From NCBI GenBank assembly GCA_947496175.1, contig CANMBU010000003.1, forward strand, positions 526,334 through 590,333: a stretch of 64,000 bases of DNA, read 5' to 3'. Below the pieces are notes generated by a model. That model was not told the DNA's origin and made no database searches. It saw nothing but the letters and a program-made list of their open reading frames with translations. Positions 59,612-64,000 of this stretch are shown here, one piece after another. The translations under genes were made by a program, and so were the position numbers. The number at the start of each line of letters is the position of its first letter. The stretch's first letter is position 1. This stretch comes from an uncultured Roseovarius sp. (GTDB taxonomy: Bacteria > Pseudomonadota > Alphaproteobacteria > Rhodobacterales > Rhodobacteraceae).

Positions 59612-60091
59612 TCAGCCCACGCGCTTTTCGTAGCGCCATACATCAAGCGTAAATGGGCCATCCTGTGTGTCTACTTCGACCGGGCGGCGGCCCTGGTTAA
59701 TCCAGCCGCATTTTTTGTAAAACCGCATGGCACGCTCATTGCCCATGGCACATGCGAGCCAGGCGCACGCGTAACCAGCCTCCCGCAGATGTGCCTCGGC
59801 GGCGTCTATAAGTGCACGGGCCACACCGGTGCCGCGCGCCTGTTCTGAGACATACATTTGATTGAGTTCGTCTTGCTGAGTCATTGCGAACCCAATCACG
59901 CCCTCGTCCGAGATCGCGACCAGAGTGTGCTGCACTCTGTTCTTGGCACGTGTCAAAAAACTTTCTTCAGTACGTAATCGACGAAGGGCATCGGGGACGA
60001 TGCCGTCATGCGCATCATGCCAGCCTCGGTGCCAAATATCGGAAATCTGGTGAATATGATCTGCGCTTGCCGCGGCGATGTAAAACGTCAT
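59612..60091 (-). CDS. GNAT family N-acetyltransferase
   Basis: The 159-residue protein has the GNAT core: GVIGFAMTQQDELNQMYVSEQARGTGVARALIDAAEAHLREAGYACAWLACAMGNERAMRFYKKCGW, with the acetyl-CoA-binding RGTGVA loop. The N-terminal helix starts at HIHQISDIWHRGWHDAHDGIVP. The acceptor is unknown. It is convergent with lipA and downstream of the MepK-like gene on the same strand, separated by a terminator. Confidence 0.87.
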   Translation of the reverse strand: MTFYIAAASADHIHQISDIWHRGWHDAHDGIVPDALRRLRTEESFLTRAKNRVQHTLVAISDEGVIGFAMTQQDELNQMYVSEQARGTGVARALIDAAEAHLREAGYACAWLACAMGNERAMRFYKKCGWINQGRRPVEVDTQDGPFTLDVWRYEKRVG

Positions 60092-60142
60092 GGTGTCGAA
60101 GATGTTTGTGAAACAACAAAATTAGCCGTGTACCACAAGCGT

Positions 60143-60176
60143 TAAAACAAAAACACCGGCCTCGCTAGAGCCGGTG
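60143..60176 (-). terminator. Terminator of the MepK-like gene
   Basis: CACCGGC (60154-60160) and GCCGGTG (60170-60176) pair, and an inner CTC/GAG stem is possible. The A-rich left side is a T-run on the minus strand. Confidence 0.75.
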
Positions 60177-60204
60177 CTTGGGGCCAAAGGCACGTATTGT
60201 GAGT

Positions 60205-60774
60205 TTAACCGCCCCAGGTGCGAACCGGGCCACAATCCATGTGCACGAAGTTCGAGCCTGAGTAGCGCCCGACGCCACCGCCACGACAGGCTTTGGCCGC
60301 GCGGAACATCTGGTTCACGGAACGTGAGTTGAGACGAAGATCGGCGGCCTGACCAACCATATGGCGCGAATTCTTGGCCACGCCGCGAGAGCGGGACCGC
60401 AGCATCGCGTTGGTTTTCGGACTGCGGTAGCCGGACAACAAAAGGTAAGGTTCGCGCGTGTCCATCAGGTTATGCGCCGCGGCCATAACGTCGATAGTGC
60501 GCAGGTCAATATTGTGAACGTCGTTGGTGCGCCAGTCGCGCATAAAAAGATGAATCTCTTTCACCGCGTCTTTGATATAATCGCCCTCAATCCAGTAGAT
60601 TGTGTCGATTTTCTCACCAGTGCGAGGTGACGCCATCTTGAGTCTGCGGATATCGCCCGCACCTCGAAGAAAGCCTGCGGCGTTTGTGAATGTTGGTGAA
60701 GCCGTTACGACCGTCGCGGCAAAAGCACCAAGTAGAGCACGCCTATTCATGCCCAAAGAGCTGTTGTTTTTCAT
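60205..60774 (-). CDS. DUF882 / MepK-like L,D-endopeptidase
   Basis: From ATG 60774 the protein has 189 residues. A twin-arginine-like signal (NRRALLGAFAATVVTAS) is followed by the DUF882 peptidase M15-like domain: YLLLSGYRSPKTNAMLR, SRHMVGQAADLRL with the metal-ligand HxxGxAxD, and FVHMDCGPVRTWGG with the last His. MepK (YcbK) cleaves the 3-3 cross-links made by L,D-transpeptidases. It is divergent from such a transpeptidase, so the two probably act on the same bonds. Confidence 0.85.
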   Translation of the reverse strand: MKNNSSLGMNRRALLGAFAATVVTASPTFTNAAGFLRGAGDIRRLKMASPRTGEKIDTIYWIEGDYIKDAVKEIHLFMRDWRTNDVHNIDLRTIDVMAAAHNLMDTREPYLLLSGYRSPKTNAMLRSRSRGVAKNSRHMVGQAADLRLNSRSVNQMFRAAKACRGGGVGRYSGSNFVHMDCGPVRTWGG

Positions 60775-61102
60775 CGCGTTAGCGCCTGTCCCGTCGCTGC
60801 GTAAGATCACCTTAGCAGAGGCAATCGTACCACCTTGTCCCCAGATGTGGGGTGGTTATTGCATAACGAGAATCAGTTACCAAGGGGTGAAGTCGCCAAA
60901 GGGCCAAGATCAACAGTTTTCGGCGAAATTTTGCGCAATTTTTACTCAAAGTTGCTAAACCGTACGGATACTCTGCGCCACACCCCTTGAAGAAACGCAG
61001 GTTTTTATCAACCAAGCAAAATTGATTGGACATCTTTGCTGGTGACAAACACACTGTCGTTACACAGGCGTATTATCTGTGCTTTTGGGGAGATTAAGAC
61101 AT
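60775..61102. other. Divergent spacer between the MepK-like and L,D-transpeptidase genes
   Basis: This 328-base spacer has no convincing gene. It is AT-rich in its right half. A short CCCCA/TGGGG hairpin is near 60838-60851 and a TATTAT -10-like sequence near 61071. It should hold both promoters. Confidence 0.4.
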
Positions 61103-62797
61103 ATGCGCGACCATAATCGAGCAGGCAGTTTTGACCGGGTTTTCAACAATCGTCAAAAAGACGCCCAGGTCAAAGCAGAGACACAGAAAACATCCGCCAC
61201 GGTGGTGATCGCCTTAGCGTTTCTCACACTGGTGCTGTCACTTCTTTACCTTTTGAGCCAACCTGCCGCGGCGCAGGGCATGGCTTACAAACAGGCCATT
61301 GCGGAAGCCGCTGCAAAAGACCGCGACTTGGCTGGCTTTTATCAAAGCACCGGGTACTCCCCGGTCTGGACGCGTGACGATGCGATAGGTCAAGCCCGTC
61401 GCCAGGCGCTTTTCCGGGCGCTCGAAACGGTCGAAATGCATGGGCTGCCGGCTGCGCGGTATGACACTCAAACACTGATGACCACCTTGCAGGATGCGCG
61501 CAACACACGTGATCTCGGCTTTGCAGAAGTGGCGATGAGTAAGATGTTCCTGCGGCTGTCGCGGGACATGCAGACAGGGCTCCTGACTCCGGGAGATGTC
61601 GTCAACAACATCAAGCGCGAGGTTCCGTATCGGGATCGCAAGGCGTCGCTGGCAAAATTCCAGGCTGGAGATCCTTTCGAGTATTTCCGCACTCTGGCTC
61701 CGCAAAGCAATGAATATGCGCGCCTCATGAAAGCAAAACTTCAGCTGGAGACGCGCGTTGCCGAAGGCGGTTGGGGTGAAAAGGTCTCTGCCAAATCCCT
61801 GAAGCCAGGTGCGACCGGACCTTCTGTTGTCGCGCTTCGTAACCGCCTGGTGCGCAAGGGTTTTATGCCGCGTTCGGTCACGCAAAGCTACGACCGCGGC
61901 ATCGAGGCTGCGGTGCGCAGCTTTCAGGAGCAACATGGGCTTGAGCCTGATGGGATCGCGAACAAGGCAACCTTGCAAGCAATCAACGTATCGGCTGCGG
62001 ACCGGCTCAAATCGGTTATTGTGGCGATGGAACGTGAACGCTGGCTCAACTTTCCCGGCGGAAAGGGCGAGCGGCATATCCTCGTGAACCTGACGGATTT
62101 CAGCGCGCGGATCATGGACAATGACCATGAGACATTCCGCACCCGTGCTGTCATAGGAATGCACAAGGACGGACGGCGCAGCCCTGAGTTCTCCGATGAA
62201 ATGGAGCATATGGTCATAAATCCGACATGGCATGTCCCGCGCTCCATTGCCGTCAAAGAGTATCTGCCCAAGCTGCGCGCCAACCCCAATGCACTGGGAC
62301 ATTTGCGGGTGGTCAATTCAAAAGGCCAGACGGTCAGCCGTGGTTCTGCCAATTTTGCCGCCTACAGTGCGCGGACTTTTCCGTTTGCGCTGAAACAGCC
62401 GCCATCACCGCGTAATGCTTTGGGGCTGGTGAAGTTCATGTTCCCGAACAAGTACAACATCTACCTGCATGATACGCCTCACAAAGACCTGTTCTCTCGC
62501 GAAGTGCGGGCCTACAGCCATGGCTGTATCCGCCTGGCCGATCCGTTTGATTTTGCCTATGAAATTCTGTCCAAACAAGAGGCCGATCCCAAGGCGGCGT
62601 TCCACAACACTCTGGACACTGGCAAAGAGACCTATGTGCATCTCGACACCCACGTTCCGGTGCATATCATCTATCGCACGGCTGTGAGTGACGCCAAAGG
62701 TGTGGTGCGTTTCCGCAGCGATGTGTACGGACGCGACGCCAAGATTTGGTCAGCGCTCGAACGGGCAGGGGTTTCGTTAAACGCCGTTCAAGGCTAA
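61103..62797 (+). CDS. L,D-transpeptidase (YcbB/LdtD type)
   Basis: From ATG 61103 the 564-residue protein has an N-terminal membrane anchor (about residues 32-55), a scaffold region, a PG_binding_1 domain (LKPGATGPSVVALRNRLVRKGF and FQEQHGLEPDGIANKATLQAIN), and a YkuD domain with catalytic Cys475 in YSHGCIRLADP. It forms 3-3 cross-links in peptidoglycan or attaches lipoprotein. The divergent neighbour is a MepK-like hydrolase, as for ycbB-ycbK in E. coli. GGGGAGA precedes the ATG. Confidence 0.92.
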   Translation: MRDHNRAGSFDRVFNNRQKDAQVKAETQKTSATVVIALAFLTLVLSLLYLLSQPAAAQGMAYKQAIAEAAAKDRDLAGFYQSTGYSPVWTRDDAIGQARRQALFRALETVEMHGLPAARYDTQTLMTTLQDARNTRDLGFAEVAMSKMFLRLSRDMQTGLLTPGDVVNNIKREVPYRDRKASLAKFQAGDPFEYFRTLAPQSNEYARLMKAKLQLETRVAEGGWGEKVSAKSLKPGATGPSVVALRNRLVRKGFMPRSVTQSYDRGIEAAVRSFQEQHGLEPDGIANKATLQAINVSAADRLKSVIVAMERERWLNFPGGKGERHILVNLTDFSARIMDNDHETFRTRAVIGMHKDGRRSPEFSDEMEHMVINPTWHVPRSIAVKEYLPKLRANPNALGHLRVVNSKGQTVSRGSANFAAYSARTFPFALKQPPSPRNALGLVKFMFPNKYNIYLHDTPHKDLFSREVRAYSHGCIRLADPFDFAYEILSKQEADPKAAFHNTLDTGKETYVHLDTHVPVHIIYRTAVSDAKGVVRFRSDVYGRDAKIWSALERAGVSLNAVQG

Positions 62798-62828
62798 AGG
62801 CTTCCCCTGAGAAGCAGGGGGGAGTCGC

Positions 62829-63920
62829 ATGGGCTATACGGTTGAGCAAATCGCTAAGGCGCTCGGCACAACAGCACTTGGCAACGGCGCGCTGGAAGTA
62901 ACCGGCGTGGCCGAGCCGGTGGATGCCGGACGTGATGATCTGGCACTTGCGATGAAACCCGAATATGCCGACACACTTGGTGAGGGTGCTGCGCGCGCCG
63001 CCGTTGTTTGGGACGGCGCAGACTGGCAGGCCCTGGGGCTGGACGCCGCAATTGTCGCTCCGCGTCCGCGCTATGTCATGTCAGGTCTGACCACCATGTT
63101 CGACCCCGGTCAAGGATGGGACACCGGCATTCACCCCTCCGCAGTCGTGGATACAAGCGCTGAACTGGGCGAGGGCGTTACGGTTGGGCCTTTGGCCGTG
63201 GTCTGTGCCGGGGCACGGATCGGGGCCGGGAGCGTGATTGGCCCGCAAGCCTTTGTCGGGGCCGACGCCGTGCTGGGCGAAAAAGCATTCCTGCGGGAAG
63301 GTGTCCGCATTGGCGCGCGTGTGGTCATTGGCGACCGGTTTATCGCACAACCCGGCGCTGTCGTCGGCGGTGACGGATTTTCCTATGTCACGCCGGAGAA
63401 ATCCAACGTCGAGCAGGCGCGCCAGACTTTGGGCTCGCAAGATGGCACCAATGCGCAGGCCTGGACCCGGATCAACAGTTTGGGAGCCGTGCGTATCGGC
63501 GATGATGTGGAGCTTGGCTCGAACTGCACCATCGACCGCGGCACAATCCGGGACACGCGCATCGGCAATGGCACCAAGATCGATAATCTGGTGATGATCG
63601 GGCACAATGTTGAGATTGGAAACGACTCTCTCTTGTGCGGCTGTGTCGGCATTGCGGGGTCCACTCGGATCGGCAACAACGTGGTGCTGGGCGGACAAAC
63701 CGGCGTCAGCGATAATATCTTTATCGGCGACAACGTGATCACCGGGGGCGGCACGATTGTGCTCTCCAATATCCCCGAAGGCCGTGTGATGCTGGGCTAC
63801 CCGGCAATGAAAATGGAGACCACCATGGAAGTCTTCAAAGGCTTTCGACGCCTCAAACGCCTCTTTGCTGACGTGGCGGAGCTTAAGAAAACGGTTTCCA
63901 AGCCGGGTCAGAGTGACTAA
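62829..63920 (+). CDS. lpxD: UDP-3-O-acylglucosamine N-acyltransferase LpxD
   Basis: LpxD adds the second 3-hydroxyacyl chain to UDP-3-acyl-GlcN in lipid A synthesis. The 363 residues have the N-terminal uridine-binding domain ([16 protein letters not shown] to about 100), then a left-handed beta helix of hexapeptide repeats ([25 protein letters not shown] onward) with catalytic His in [14 protein letters not shown] and the C-terminal helix [18 protein letters not shown]. It is 35 kb from the other lpx genes, where it more often sits between skp and fabZ. A possible acyl carrier gene follows. Confidence 0.96.
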   Translation: MGYTVEQIAKALGTTALGNGALEVTGVAEPVDAGRDDLALAMKPEYADTLGEGAARAAVVWDGADWQALGLDAAIVAPRPRYVMSGLTTMFDPGQGWDTGIHPSAVVDTSAELGEGVTVGPLAVVCAGARIGAGSVIGPQAFVGADAVLGEKAFLREGVRIGARVVIGDRFIAQPGAVVGGDGFSYVTPEKSNVEQARQTLGSQDGTNAQAWTRINSLGAVRIGDDVELGSNCTIDRGTIRDTRIGNGTKIDNLVMIGHNVEIGNDSLLCGCVGIAGSTRIGNNVVLGGQTGVSDNIFIGDNVITGGGTIVLSNIPEGRVMLGYPAMKMETTMEVFKGFRRLKRLFADVAELKKTVSKPGQSD

Positions 63921-63922
63921 AT

Positions 63923-63947
63923 CACCCTCGTGGCCATAAAGAGGGTG
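63923..63947 (+). promoter_or_regulatory. Hairpin overlapping the ribosome-binding site of the last gene
   Basis: CACCCTC (63923-63929) pairs with GAGGGTG (63941-63947) around an 11-base loop. GAGGG is also the ribosome-binding sequence of the ATG at 63954, so the hairpin could hide it. Confidence 0.45.
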
Positions 63948-63953
63948 CAAGAC

Positions 63954-64000
63954 ATGGACACGTCGGTGGATAGCATAAAGACTCGCGTCATCGAGATCAT
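63954..64000 (+). CDS. Probable acyl carrier protein, first codons only
   Basis: The ATG at 63954 opens a frame that runs off the window after 15 full codons (MDTSVDSIKTRVIEI). The pattern resembles the first helix of acyl carrier proteins, and lpxD uses acyl-ACP, so an ACP for lipid A acyl chains is plausible. The Ser that carries phosphopantetheine is not in the window. The evidence is short. Confidence 0.4.
   Translation, partial: MDTSVDSIKTRVIEI

Overview
The window looks like chromosomal DNA of an alphaproteobacterium of the Rhodobacteraceae (Roseobacter group). The evidence is the cell-cycle set CckA, CtrA and SciP (DUF1153), the LexA boxes of GTTC-N7-GTTC type, the bacteriochlorophyll genes bchE and bchJ, and lineage-typical families such as DUF6477, DUF6456, DUF1127 next to a MocR regulator, and LpxI in place of LpxH. 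Nearly all of it is core genome. I see no rRNA, tRNA, CRISPR array, transposase, integrase or prophage gene.

Layout. 0-7 kb: the end of cckA, a sulfotransferase, recA with an exact LexA box, alaS, two tandem DUF1330 genes and a MOSC gene. 7-17.4 kb (mostly minus strand): typA, an acetyltransferase, bchJ and bchE behind an FnrL-like and a PpsR-like site, ssb, a lytic transglycosylase, an orphan peptide-type binding protein, an AraC regulator and miaA. 17.5-29.7 kb: a long envelope operon, pyrH-frr-uppS-cdsA-dxr-rseP-(small ORF)-bamA-skp-fabZ-lpxA-lpxI-lpxB, which links ribosome recycling, undecaprenyl phosphate, phospholipid and isoprenoid precursors, outer-membrane protein assembly and lipid A. 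29.8-38.3 kb: a secreted unknown protein, an ornithine-cyclodeaminase relative, mnmA, sciP, ctrA, ligA and recG.

38.3-38.8 kb is the most unusual stretch. A perfect LexA box, a second near-match, a 40-residue single-span membrane peptide and a strong terminator form a complete small SOS transcription unit. 38.8-46.8 kb: a NifU-like scaffold, hisI, gluQ, a methyltransferase, trmFO, an enoyl-CoA hydratase, a thioesterase, DUF1127 with its divergent MocR regulator and repeated operators, then rplM-rpsI. 46.9-55 kb (minus strand): tetR, ppk2, a lipoprotein hydrolase, metA, an unknown ATPase, a FadL-type porin, a DMT exporter and guaA. 55-64 kb: a non-pyrrolysine MttB homologue, DUF6477 and DUF6456 around a promoter region with CtrA-like and DnaA-like sites, lipA, a GNAT gene, a divergent MepK-like/L,D-transpeptidase pair that would edit 3-3 cross-links, lpxD displaced from the other lpx genes, and the first codons of a probable acyl carrier protein.

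Themes: DNA repair and the SOS response (recA, ssb, ligA, recG, SOS peptide), cell-cycle control (cckA, ctrA, sciP), envelope assembly and tRNA modification (miaA, mnmA, trmFO, gluQ). Product names come from motif recognition by eye. No database search was run.
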